This document shows positions 1 through 5,958 of a DNA stretch of 5,958 bases, one piece after another (position 1 is the first letter of the stretch; each line of letters opens with the position of its first letter). Source of the stretch: Armatimonadota bacterium (GTDB taxonomy: Bacteria > Armatimonadota > Zipacnadia > Zipacnadales > UBA11051); assembly GCA_003542955.1 (NCBI GenBank), contig DPJP01000392.1, positions 1 through 5,958 of the forward strand, in the 5' to 3' direction. Under the pieces are notes generated by a model. It did no database searches. It saw nothing but the letters and a program-made list of their open reading frames with translations, and was not told where the DNA came from. The position numbers and the translations under genes are program-made.

Positions 1-700
1 ACGGATGCGCGCCGACCCGATGCGACGGAGCGTAGCGTCGCGACCGCTGCGGCCCGGCGGCGCGGGCGCGAGCGGTCGCGCCACCAGCCCGGCCCACCCC
101 TGCCTCCCGCCTCGAGGCCACGCGCTTGTAGTACGCGGGCGTGACCACGTCCTGCAGCCAGCGCGGGAGGCGGTCCAACTCGGGAAGCACACCGGCCAGT
201 TGATCCGCTTCGCCGCCGCCGGTGACCGTCTGACTCGCGAAGACCCGCAGCAGCGCCGTGTAAGCCGGCTCGTTCTCGGGGTCCGCGCGCACGGCTCGCA
301 GCAGCGCCTCCTCAGCCTGCTCCGCGTAGCCGTCGAGCCCATAGAAGATACCGAGGCGGTACTCGGCGTAGGGGTTGGCGACGTGAGCGTCGGGGGCGAG
401 CACGATCGTCTCATAGCCGGCCAGCGCCCGGTCGCGCAATGCCTCCGGCGAGATCGGGGCGGGCAGCGGCAGGTGCCGACGCGAGCGGACCAGGTCCGCG
501 AACAGCGAGGCCCGCATGGTGAAGTCATGCAGCAGCAACTGGCTCTGGCTGAACTGCTGCCACACCGGGTAGGGCAGCCTTCCACCCTGCTCGATGCCCT
601 CCTGCCGGCGGTTCAGATGCAGGCCAAGGCTCAGGGCCAGTAGGAGGCCGATGGCCATGATGCGGATGAGTAACACGCGACTGATATTGGGGATCTGCAT
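1..700 (-). CDS. Membrane-anchored TPR-like protein (3' end outside window)
   Basis: The frame is open from the ATG at 700 to the left edge (233 residues seen). A hydrophobic stretch at about 9-28 after a basic N-terminus (R8, R13) looks like a signal anchor or uncleaved signal peptide, with no clear cleavage site. A helical region follows. Around 108-155 a TPR-like pair is visible: YAEYRLGIFYGLDGYAEQAE, then a helix ending at RADPENEPAYTALLRVF, with the typical turn residues A-x-x-A and DPEN. Beyond about 196 the sequence becomes Arg/Ala/Gly-rich and lacks protein-like patterning (see the inverted repeat at 39-80). I prefer the ATG at 700 because GAGG (707-710) sits 6 bases upstream; an ATG at 712 is possible. 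It starts 33 bases after the yggT stop and in the same frame, so it is probably the next operon gene. I do not recognise a named family; the missing C-terminus could hold the functional domain. Confidence 0.7.
   Translation of the reverse strand, partial: MQIPNISRVLLIRIMAIGLLLALSLGLHLNRRQEGIEQGGRLPYPVWQQFSQSQLLLHDFTMRASLFADLVRSRRHLPLPAPISPEALRDRALAGYETIVLAPDAHVANPYAEYRLGIFYGLDGYAEQAEEALLRAVRADPENEPAYTALLRVFASQTVTGGGEADQLAGVLPELDRLPRWLQDVVTPAYYKRVASRREAGVGRAGGATARARAAGPQRSRRYAPSHRVGAHP
39..80. repeat. 10-bp perfect GC-rich inverted repeat
   Basis: Arms CGCGACCGCT (39-48) and AGCGGTCGCG (71-80) flank a 22-base loop of only G and C. A second, 6-bp inverted repeat, GCGACG (22-27) with CGTCGC (36-41), overlaps the left arm. 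The structure lies inside the open frame of the leftmost gene, where its sequence looks least protein-like. It could be a REP-like dispersed element. No T-run is present on either side, so a classical intrinsic terminator is unlikely. Confidence 0.5.
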
Positions 701-733
701 AGCGGGCCTCATCCGTACGGGGGCATCAGGCGC

Positions 734-1024
734 CTATCCCAGTCCCATGTACAGAACGCGGACCAGCAGGTTCCTGACAACCATGACCGCGACCATCAGA
801 ATTGCGACGGAGAAGTCAACCGGGCTGTTGCGCTGATAGGGCGCAAGCCATCGACGGATCGGCAACAGCAGGGGCTCGGTGATCGCATACATGGGCGGCA
901 GCAGATGCCGGGCTACGGGGTGGTACGGAGGGAACTGAACCCAACTGAGCAGTGCGCGGAAGAACAGGACCGCCAGGTAGAGCACCAGGATGAGATCGAG
1001 TACCTTGTAGAGCAGTATTGCCAT
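734..1024 (-). CDS. yggT: YggT/YlmG family membrane protein
   Basis: A small integral membrane protein of 96 residues. It has two hydrophobic segments (about 3-28 and 71-94) joined by a loop with the family's conserved features: RALLSWVQF (23-31), then ITEPLLLPIRRWLAP (48-62) and SPVDFS (67-72). YggT/YlmG proteins occur beside sepF and yggS in many bacteria and have been linked to division or envelope functions; chloroplast relatives are linked to nucleoid or thylakoid organisation. The biochemical role is not established. The ATG at 1024 comes 9 bases after the proC stop. The closest purine-rich match, GGGGAG at 1038-1043, is 13 bases away, which is long, so translation may depend on coupling to proC. 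Confidence 0.9.
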   Translation of the reverse strand: MAILLYKVLDLILVLYLAVLFFRALLSWVQFPPYHPVARHLLPPMYAITEPLLLPIRRWLAPYQRNSPVDFSVAILMVAVMVVRNLLVRVLYMGLG

Positions 1025-1033
1025 GTTCCGGGC

Positions 1034-1846
1034 TCAGCTCCCCAGCCCGCGCGAGCGCTCGGCGGCCGCGACGACGGCCTCGATGGTTGCGGACCGCAGT
1101 CCGCCCTCCTCGAGCGCGCGAATGCCGGCGATTGTCGTCCCACCGGGCGAGGTGACCATATCCTTGAGTTGGGCAGGTGAAGCGCCCGTCTCCTTCAGCC
1201 AGCGCCCCACGCCCAGAATTGTCTGCGCGGCCAGCCTGGCCGCTTGAGCCCGCGGCAGGCCTGCCGCGACGCCGCCGTCGGTCAGCGCCTCGGCGAACAA
1301 GGCGACAAATGCCGGGCCACTCCCCGACAGACCGGTCACGGCATCCATCAGCTTCTCCTCGACGGCGACGGCAGTCCCCATCGCGTCAAGCAACCGCGCC
1401 GCGAGCGCGACGTGCTCGGCCGTGCACGCGGCGTTGGGGCTGTATGCACTGGCCGCCTCCCCGACCGCGCACAGCACATTCGGCATCACGCGGATGATCG
1501 GGGTATCGGCGCCAAGTGCCTGTTCGTATCGCGCTATCGGCACACCGGCCGCTATCGAGATGACCAGCCGACCGCCGACGGCGCCGGCAACGGCATCGAG
1601 AACCGCGTCGAGCACCTGCGGCTTGACGGCCAGCAGCACCATCTCGGAGGCCTCGATGGCCGCGACCGCGTCATCGGTCCCTGCCATACCGAGCCCGGTC
1701 AATGGCTCCAGGCGCGCCGCGTCGGTGTCGCAGCCGATGACCTCCGCGGGACTGAGTGCCCCCGCGGCGATCAGGGACGTGACGATACCAGAACCCATTG
1801 CGCCGCAACCGATGACGGCGATCCTGTATGCAGGCCGGTCAGCCAT
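1034..1846 (-). CDS. proC: Pyrroline-5-carboxylate reductase
   Basis: This cytoplasmic enzyme catalyses the last step of proline synthesis, reducing 1-pyrroline-5-carboxylate to L-proline with NAD(P)H. The 270-residue length is normal for the family. The N-terminal Rossmann domain shows the dinucleotide motif VIGCGAMGSG (11-20), then LLAVKPQ (71-77), SIAAG (97-101) and RVMPN (119-123). The C-terminal dimerisation and substrate domain has GLSGSGPAF (172-180) and a match to the P5CR signature, KDMVTSPGGTTIAGIRALE (228-246 region). The ATG at 1846 is preceded by GGAG (1855-1858) at 8 bases and gives the usual N-terminus; a start at 1882 would add 12 residues unlike the family. It lies between sepF and yggT, an arrangement also seen around sepF in other bacteria (for example cyanobacteria have ylmE-sepF-proC). 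It ends 9 bases before yggT. Confidence 0.96.
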   Translation of the reverse strand: MADRPAYRIAVIGCGAMGSGIVTSLIAAGALSPAEVIGCDTDAARLEPLTGLGMAGTDDAVAAIEASEMVLLAVKPQVLDAVLDAVAGAVGGRLVISIAAGVPIARYEQALGADTPIIRVMPNVLCAVGEAASAYSPNAACTAEHVALAARLLDAMGTAVAVEEKLMDAVTGLSGSGPAFVALFAEALTDGGVAAGLPRAQAARLAAQTILGVGRWLKETGASPAQLKDMVTSPGGTTIAGIRALEEGGLRSATIEAVVAAAERSRGLGS

Positions 1847-1942
1847 GGCAGAGACTCCATTGTGTTTGCACGTGCCGGGCATGGCGCGCTCTGGGGCACA
1901 GGCCCGGATGGCGCCGATGCGGCGGCCCGATGCCGGACGCGC

Positions 1943-2413
1943 TCAGGAGGCGCCGCAGATGTCGTCGTTCTCGCGGCTGCCGATGCTGGTGCCGCGCAGC
2001 ACCAGGCGCTCGACCGGCATGTCGAAGGGAGAACAGATGTAGACCCACTCGGCGACACGCCGCATGTGCCCGTTCAGGCCGTAGGTGACGCCGCCGAGGA
2101 AGTCGCGGATCCGTGTGGCCTCGTGCTCCGAGGCAGACTGGAGGTTCAGCAGTACGGGCAGCCGATGCTTGATCTCATCGGCGACCGACGTGGCCTCCTC
2201 CATGTCTACCGGCTCGGCGCGGACGATCGTCACGCCCGCGAACTCGGCACGGTCCGCCCGGAGGGGAACAACGTCAGGATCGGTCTCCTGGGGCCTCCGG
2301 TAGCTGTGACGGTCATACTCGACGTCGTCCTCGTGGTCGTAGGGGCCCTGAGACCGCAGTGTCAGGAAGTTCCGCAGGCTGTCCACCCACGTCGGCAACG
2401 GATTCGACATCAT
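1943..2413 (-). CDS. sepF: Cell division protein SepF
   Basis: SepF anchors FtsZ to the membrane and organises the Z-ring at the division septum. The 156-residue product has an N-terminal segment with bulky hydrophobics (LPTWVDSLRNFLTL, 6-19) that fits the membrane-binding amphipathic helix. An acidic, polar linker follows (about 20-58), then the SepF domain (about 61-136). Typical landmarks are VTIVRAEPVDMEEA (61-74), the strand VLLNLQ (87-92), RIRDFLGGVTYGLNG (101-115) and VYICSPFDMPV (124-134). A GGAGG ribosome binding site at 2419-2423 lies 5 bases before the ATG at 2413 and 8 before a second ATG at 2410, so either may be used. The frame is open 37 codons further upstream, but that part does not resemble SepF. 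The short tail after the domain (about 137-156, ending in DDICGAS) is not part of the family core. It follows yggS by 133 bases and precedes proC by 96. Confidence 0.95.
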   Translation of the reverse strand: MMSNPLPTWVDSLRNFLTLRSQGPYDHEDDVEYDRHSYRRPQETDPDVVPLRADRAEFAGVTIVRAEPVDMEEATSVADEIKHRLPVLLNLQSASEHEATRIRDFLGGVTYGLNGHMRRVAEWVYICSPFDMPVERLVLRGTSIGSRENDDICGAS

Positions 2414-2546
2414 TGATGCCTCCATTTCTTCGATGCATGCTGCGATGATGAGTGTGGAGATGTCGAGGCTGCAGTTGATGTCCGGCGTCGACACGAATGG
2501 CCGACTCCGGACCCAGGTTGTCAATTGCCCACTCGTTCAGCCCGTG
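2414..2546 (-). other. Intergenic gap between yggS and sepF
   Basis: The gap is 133 bases. It contains the sepF ribosome binding site and a TTGACA hexamer (2524-2519) with no credible -10 box at 16-19 bases. I see no terminator hairpin with a T-run and no small gene with its own ribosome binding site. Confidence 0.5.
2419..2423 (-). promoter_or_regulatory. Ribosome binding site of sepF
   Basis: GGAGG on the minus strand, 5 bases from the ATG at 2413 and 8 from the ATG at 2410. It excludes the longer open frame reaching 2524 as the translated form. Confidence 0.75.
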
Positions 2547-3251
2547 CTACTGCCTGGGACCGAAGACCGCGGTCCCCACTCGGACTATGGTTGCGCCTTC
2601 CTCGATGGCAACCTCGAAGTCCGAGGTCATACCCATCGACAGATGCCGAAGGTGCCGGTCGGGCACCCCCGCCTGTGACAACTGCTCGGAGATGGCCCGC
2701 AGGCGCGCATAGTACGGGCGAGCCGTCTCCGCGTCGTCGCTGAACGGGGCCATGCACATCAGCCCCTGCCAGTCGACGTTCGCCGCTGCCTGTGCGGCCT
2801 GGACGAGTTGCTCGAGCTCGTGCTCCGCCGCCCCGAACTTGGTCTCTTCCTGCGCCAGATCAAGCTGCAGGAGTATCGGCTGCACCCGGTCGAACTGCCC
2901 CGCGCGCCTGTCAAGCTCCTCGATCAACCGCGCGCTGTCAACAGAGTGCACCAGATGGCAGAAGCCTGCTACGTACTTGCACTTGTTGCGCTGCAGATGG
3001 CCTATGTAGTGCCAGCGCGGCGCCGCGGCTTCGGTTCCGAACGCCTCCGCCTTCTCGACCATCTCCTGGACGTAGTTCTCGCCCAGATCGACGGCGCCGG
3101 CCTCGATCGCGGTGCGTATCTCGGCGATCGAGCGCGTCTTGCTCACCGCAACGAGGCAGATGTCTCCGGCCTTCCTGCCCGCTGCTTCGGCGGCTCTGCT
3201 CACTCGCTCGGCGACCGAGCGGTAGTTGGCTGCGATATCTGCTTGTGCCAT
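2547..3251 (-). CDS. yggS: YggS/PROSC family PLP-binding homeostasis protein
   Basis: A cytoplasmic single-domain alanine-racemase-fold protein that binds pyridoxal 5'-phosphate and helps keep vitamin B6 and amino-acid pools balanced; no enzymatic activity is established for the family. The 234 residues match the usual length. Visible motifs are AVSKTR with the PLP lysine K38, GENYVQE (57-63), the family signature WHYIGHLQRNK (80-90), HSVDS (102-106), EETKFG (135-140), and the phosphate-binding SMGMTSDF (205-212) followed by VRVGTAVFG (223-231). I chose the ATG at 3251 because it fits the family N-terminus, although its ribosome binding site is weak. A GTG at 3302 would add 17 residues and overlap the upstream stop by four bases (GTGA), allowing translational coupling. 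It is the B. subtilis ylmE equivalent and sits upstream of sepF as in many SepF-containing bacteria. Confidence 0.95.
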   Translation of the reverse strand: MAQADIAANYRSVAERVSRAAEAAGRKAGDICLVAVSKTRSIAEIRTAIEAGAVDLGENYVQEMVEKAEAFGTEAAAPRWHYIGHLQRNKCKYVAGFCHLVHSVDSARLIEELDRRAGQFDRVQPILLQLDLAQEETKFGAAEHELEQLVQAAQAAANVDWQGLMCMAPFSDDAETARPYYARLRAISEQLSQAGVPDRHLRHLSMGMTSDFEVAIEEGATIVRVGTAVFGPRQ

Positions 3252-3298
3252 TGCGGAACACTTCACGTGCACGGCGGCGTTCAACGGGCGGGCCGGGC

Positions 3299-4105
3299 TC
3301 ACTTCTCTTCGTCAAACTTGAGTGACCAGCCACCGAGGGCCTCGCCATCGGTCTCCTGCTCTGAAGCCTGTTGCGCAGGTTCGGCCGCCGGCGGCGCAGC
3401 GGCAGGCTCGGCGTCATCATCATCAAGGCCGCCAAGGCCCTCGGGTACCGGCGGGGCCAGGGCCGTATCGTCAAGCGCTTCCGGATCGCTGAAGTCGATC
3501 CCATCGTCAAAGCCGAAGCCATCCATCGGCGGCGGTGGGGCGAGGTCGGCGTCCGCGGCTTCGGCGGCCTCCGCGGCAGGCGCCTCATCCCCGAGACTGA
3601 GACCGCTGTCGATACCGGCCTCCGCGTTCTCGCGTGGCGGGCCCTGATCCGCATCGTGCAGATGCTCCGGGATCGCTCCCGACATGACTGCATCAAGCGA
3701 CAGCTCGGGCCCGGCGCTCTGCTCGAGTGCGAGCGCGGAAGGTGCCGCAAAGGCGCCTTCTTCCTCGTCCGCTGGAGGCGCACCAAGGGCATCGTCGCGC
3801 AATGCGGCCTGCTGAGCCTTGAACTCGGCGAACGCGGCCGCCTCCTCGTCGCTCATTTCCTCTTCATCGTCCGCGTATGCCGGGCCCGGGCCGATGCCCT
3901 CGTCGTCGGTGTCGATCTCTCCACCAGTCGTCTCGAGCAGCGCAAGCGCGGCCGCAACGATATCAACGGCGGGGTTGTCGCCGACGTATGGGATTCCGGC
4001 GTCATCGCCGTCGAGGTAGTGGTAGCACATGAGACATGCGCCCCGTGCGGGGGGATTGAGGAAGCCGCACCTGGTACACTGCTTGTCTGCCACGGCAGAT
4101 ACCAC
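3299..4105 (-). CDS. Zinc-ribbon protein with long acidic disordered region, function unknown
   Basis: This 268-residue protein begins with a treble/ribbon-like zinc site, CxxC-x10-CxxC (C10, C13, C24, C27), in CTRCGFLNPPARGACLMC. A short predicted amphipathic helix follows at about 46-60. The rest, to residue 268, is dominated by Asp, Glu, Ala and Pro, with acidic runs (DDEEE, DDDD) and Pro-Ala stretches, typical of a disordered tail. No catalytic domain, signal peptide or membrane segment is visible. The GTG start at 4105 has a GAGG ribosome binding site at 4113-4116, spaced 7 bases; a second in-frame GTG at 4093 is the alternative. It is the first gene after the promoter at 4188-4217. Its stop overlaps a possible GTG start of yggS (GTGA). 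I do not recognise a named family. Zinc ribbons of this kind usually bind protein or nucleic acid, so an adaptor role is a guess. Confidence 0.8.
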   Translation of the reverse strand: MVSAVADKQCTRCGFLNPPARGACLMCYHYLDGDDAGIPYVGDNPAVDIVAAALALLETTGGEIDTDDEGIGPGPAYADDEEEMSDEEAAAFAEFKAQQAALRDDALGAPPADEEEGAFAAPSALALEQSAGPELSLDAVMSGAIPEHLHDADQGPPRENAEAGIDSGLSLGDEAPAAEAAEAADADLAPPPPMDGFGFDDGIDFSDPEALDDTALAPPVPEGLGGLDDDDAEPAAAPPAAEPAQQASEQETDGEALGGWSLKFDEEK

Positions 4106-4144
4106 CCTTGTGCCTCAATTCGGATGCCGTGCGCGATAGCCGGC

Positions 4145-4167
4145 CGGGAGTCCGACGAGCACTCCCG
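4145..4167 (-). repeat. Perfect 7-bp inverted repeat in the operon leader
   Basis: Arms CGGGAGT (4145-4151) and ACTCCCG (4161-4167) flank a 9-base loop. The element lies about 14 to 36 bases downstream of the predicted transcription start and about 40 bases before the start codon. It could fold as a leader RNA hairpin or be a repressor operator. No T-run follows it, so it is not an intrinsic terminator. A 7-bp GC-rich repeat could also arise by chance in such DNA. Confidence 0.4.
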
Positions 4168-4187
4168 AAACCGGTGTCTATCTGGCG

Positions 4188-4217
4188 AGTATAACTGACG
4201 GCAAGGACCATTGTCAA
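4188..4217 (-). promoter_or_regulatory. Sigma70-type promoter of the zinc-ribbon/yggS/sepF operon
   Basis: On the minus strand there is a perfect -35 box TTGACA (4217-4212), an 18-base spacer and a -10 box TATACT (4193-4188, five of six consensus bases). Transcription should start near 4181, giving a leader of about 75 bases before the GTG at 4105. It is the strongest promoter match I saw in the window and stands out as AT-rich in GC-rich DNA. It is well placed to drive all genes leftward to the window edge. Confidence 0.8.
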
Positions 4218-4287
4218 CACGCGCAGGGGCACGGACTCAGGCGCGCGGACCGAGCGCTGCCACCGCCCGTGCGCGGGGCCGACCGGC
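4218..4287 (-). other. Spacer between the transporter gene and the operon promoter
   Basis: Seventy GC-rich bases follow the transporter stop. There is a weak GGCC-GGTC-GGCC fold right at the stop and a 6-bp GCACGG/CCGTGC pair with a long loop, but no stem followed by T residues. I see no convincing intrinsic terminator, so transcript ending here is either factor-dependent or reads through. Confidence 0.4.
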
Positions 4288-5958
4288 CTACTTCGCCACC
4301 CTGCTGTAGCGCGGCAGATGGCGTGCCAGCGAGGTCAACGCCACTGTGACGAAGACCACGCCCTCGGAGTCGAGCAACTCCTGCGGGGCATGCTCGAGGT
4401 ACTCGGTGATAGCGTAGCTTGCCGCCTGTGACTTCGGCGGGTTGCCCCGGCGCCCCCCGATCAGTGACGCAAGCGTGTGCGCATGCTCGAGAAACTCCGG
4501 GACACGGTCCGCGGCCAGCGCCGCAATTGCCTGCTCGACCGTCTCCATGGTCTCCGCGTACAACTCCCAGTCGCGGAGTTCGGAGGTCTGCAGAAGTCGC
4601 CTGATGCGCGACATCATGCTCTCTCGGATGGCCGCCCGCTGCAGGGTGCCGGCGGTGGCAATCTGGTAGAAGTGGTTGCGCTCCCCCAGCAGCCTGCAGA
4701 TGGCGTTGATGACCTGCAGCCGCACGACCGGCAGGCGCAGGCGGCGCAACCCGTGCAGAGCCGGGTCGATGGCACGCAGATCATCGTGCCGCGCCGCCGC
4801 ATCGGCCAGCACCGGGAAGACATTGACGTCGTACGGCCCATTGAGCTGCTCGAGCAGGGCTTCGGAGGCTTCCGGCGTCCGGATGTAGCCCAGTGCGCTG
4901 ACGGCCGCGGTCCGCACTCTCACGTCGGGGTCGCTCAGCGCATGCAACAGCGGGCCGATGCCGGCCCCGTGACCGATCTTCCCGAGGGCCTCAGCCGCCT
5001 CCGGCCTGATGTCGGAGTCCTCGTCCTCGAGCGTGCGGATCAGTGGGTCTACGGCCTCGGCGAAGCGCCCATCGCCAATCCCCCTGGCAGCCTCCGCCCG
5101 GACCTCATGCGAGACATGACCAAGCGCCTCCAACAGGCGCCCCAGCGCCAGCGGGCTGCCTGAGCGTCCGATACCCCTGATTGCCTCCGCCCGCGTCTCG
5201 TCCTGCTTGGCCACCACGTAGACGGCGGTGTTAAAGGCGTAGGAGAGCAGGTTGCCCCGGAACTGTCCGAGCACGTAGCCTGGTGAGGCGGCCTCGTCCT
5301 CCTTCAGCAGTGTCGAGCAGATGAGCGCGACCACGTAGAAGGCGGCGGCGACGACAAAGATGGCCTGGATGGGGTTGAGCGTGACGCCCGTGATCGTGAG
5401 CTGCTCCGGCAGCGCCTGCCGCAGGTAGCCCCCCAGCGCCGGACCAACGCCCGAAGCCAGGGCGGCGACGGCCATCCAGGCGGCGAAGTACGCGCTATTC
5501 TCCTTGCCCCGCGGCACAATCCTGAACAGCAGGTTGGCCGTGCTCACGAATATCCCCGACCAGCACAGCCCGTTGATGACGAACAGGATCGGCAGAAGCC
5601 ACCCGGCATTCTCCTCAGTGGTCATTGCCCAGAGGACGTTGATGCCGATGACCGGCACCGCCAGCATCTCCAGAATCGGCTTCGAGCCATACCGCTGTGA
5701 GAGCGCGCCGAAGGCCAGGTAGCCGATGGTCATGAAGAACAGGGTCAGGTTCGTGTACCCGGCGATCCAGCTGTACCCCAGGTGGAGGTAGTTGATCATG
5801 TAGATATTGTAGAACGCGCCGGCCATCTGCAGCGGAACCAGCCGAGCGACCAGGTAGATGCACAGGCGCAGGAAAGCCCGATCGCGGAGCGGAGCCAGCG
5901 CACTGCGCCCGTAACTGCCCGCCTCCGTGTCGAGTTCCACCGGCGGGTATGGCGTCGA
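4288..5958 (-). CDS. MFS transporter with C-terminal HEAT-repeat domain (5' end outside window)
   Basis: The reading frame is open to the right edge. The only in-window candidate start near that edge, a GTG at 5940, has no ribosome binding site, so the true start lies beyond 5958. Numbering from that GTG (550 residues), six hydrophobic segments appear at about 26-49, 60-80, 90-107, 112-138, 150-173 and 192-212. The loop after the second, GALSQRYGSKPIL, resembles the MFS motif A (G-x3-[DQ]-R-x-G-x-[KR]). Six helices with this loop fit the C-terminal half of a 12-helix major facilitator transporter, with the N-terminal half outside. From about 244 to 400 there are HEAT-like repeats of 31 residues (pattern R-x-EA-x-x-(A/G)-(L/I)-G), at least four clear, then a helical tail with no recognised domain. 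The tail should be cytoplasmic. The substrate cannot be told; the HEAT part may bind a partner protein (inference). The gene ends 76 bases before the -35 box of the next operon. Confidence 0.85.
   Translation of the reverse strand, partial: STPYPPVELDTEAGSYGRSALAPLRDRAFLRLCIYLVARLVPLQMAGAFYNIYMINYLHLGYSWIAGYTNLTLFFMTIGYLAFGALSQRYGSKPILEMLAVPVIGINVLWAMTTEENAGWLLPILFVINGLCWSGIFVSTANLLFRIVPRGKENSAYFAAWMAVAALASGVGPALGGYLRQALPEQLTITGVTLNPIQAIFVVAAAFYVVALICSTLLKEDEAASPGYVLGQFRGNLLSYAFNTAVYVVAKQDETRAEAIRGIGRSGSPLALGRLLEALGHVSHEVRAEAARGIGDGRFAEAVDPLIRTLEDEDSDIRPEAAEALGKIGHGAGIGPLLHALSDPDVRVRTAAVSALGYIRTPEASEALLEQLNGPYDVNVFPVLADAAARHDDLRAIDPALHGLRRLRLPVVRLQVINAICRLLGERNHFYQIATAGTLQRAAIRESMMSRIRRLLQTSELRDWELYAETMETVEQAIAALAADRVPEFLEHAHTLASLIGGRRGNPPKSQAASYAITEYLEHAPQELLDSEGVVFVTVALTSLARHLPRYSRVAK

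Noticed and set aside
5..643. A 212-codon open frame on the plus strand
   Set aside because: It lies opposite a minus-strand frame with a membrane anchor, a TPR-like segment and a ribosome binding site. Its own product is Arg/Gln-rich without domain character, as expected for an antisense shadow in GC-rich DNA.
1847..1942. Structured element or terminator between sepF and proC
   Set aside because: Only a short direct repeat (GCATCGG twice) and a GGCGCC palindrome are present; both are expected by chance in DNA this rich in G and C.
1244..2416. A 390-codon open frame on the plus strand across proC and sepF
   Set aside because: It runs antisense to two firmly identified genes and its translation is Arg/Asp/His-rich with no recognisable domain.
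2519..2524. TTGACA hexamer upstream of sepF as a second promoter
   Set aside because: No -10-like hexamer occurs at 16-19 bases downstream on the minus strand (the candidates read GCCATT, CCATTC, CATTCG), so a sigma70 promoter is not supported.
2414..2524. N-terminal extension of SepF to a TTG at 2524
   Set aside because: The added residues do not resemble SepF, and a good GGAGG ribosome binding site points to the ATG at 2413 or 2410.
2808..3647. A 279-codon plus-strand frame across yggS and the zinc-ribbon gene
   Set aside because: Antisense to yggS, which matches its family throughout; the Ser/Ala/Gly-rich second half simply mirrors the acidic Pro/Ala-rich coding on the other strand.
4002..4232. 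A 76-codon minus-strand frame covering the promoter and the start of the zinc-ribbon gene
   Set aside because: It would begin upstream of the promoter -10 box and overlaps the zinc-ribbon coding region in another frame, with Arg-rich shadow composition.
4221..4287. Intrinsic terminator after the transporter gene
   Set aside because: Only weak or long-looped stems are present and none is followed by a T-run on the minus strand.

Overview
This is a GC-rich bacterial chromosomal segment in which every credible gene reads on the minus strand (right to left in window coordinates). The core run yggS - sepF - proC - yggT, in transcription order, is a conserved cell-division/housekeeping cluster. 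SepF is the FtsZ membrane anchor of Gram-positive bacteria, cyanobacteria and related (Terrabacteria-type) lineages. A high-GC member of such a lineage (for example Armatimonadota, Chloroflexota or Actinomycetota-like) is therefore likely, but the species cannot be named from the sequence alone.

Layout in transcription order. (1) From beyond the right edge to 4288: the C-terminal half of a major facilitator transporter (six membrane segments) fused to a long cytoplasmic HEAT-repeat domain. Its N-terminal half lies outside the window. (2) 4106-4287: an intergenic region with a well-formed sigma70-type promoter (TTGACA - 18 nt - TATACT) and a short perfect inverted repeat in the predicted leader. 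(3) 4105-3299: a protein with an N-terminal four-cysteine zinc ribbon and a very acidic, Pro/Ala-rich, probably disordered remainder. (4) 3251-2547: yggS, the PLP-homeostasis protein. (5) 2413-1943: sepF. (6) 1846-1034: proC, pyrroline-5-carboxylate reductase. (7) 1024-734: yggT, a two-helix membrane protein. (8) 700 to beyond the left edge: a membrane-anchored protein with a TPR-like segment, incomplete.

The genes from 4105 leftward probably form one operon driven by the promoter at 4188-4217. Gaps are short, the strand is constant, and I see no convincing terminator or second promoter inside. No intergenic stretch exceeds 300 bases; the largest is 182 bases.

Most of the window is ordinary. 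The parts worth a second look are the acidic zinc-ribbon protein heading a division operon, the transporter-HEAT fusion, the hairpin in the operon leader, and the very GC-rich inverted repeat at the left edge, where the last gene loses its protein-like character. I found no mobile element, CRISPR array, tRNA or rRNA.
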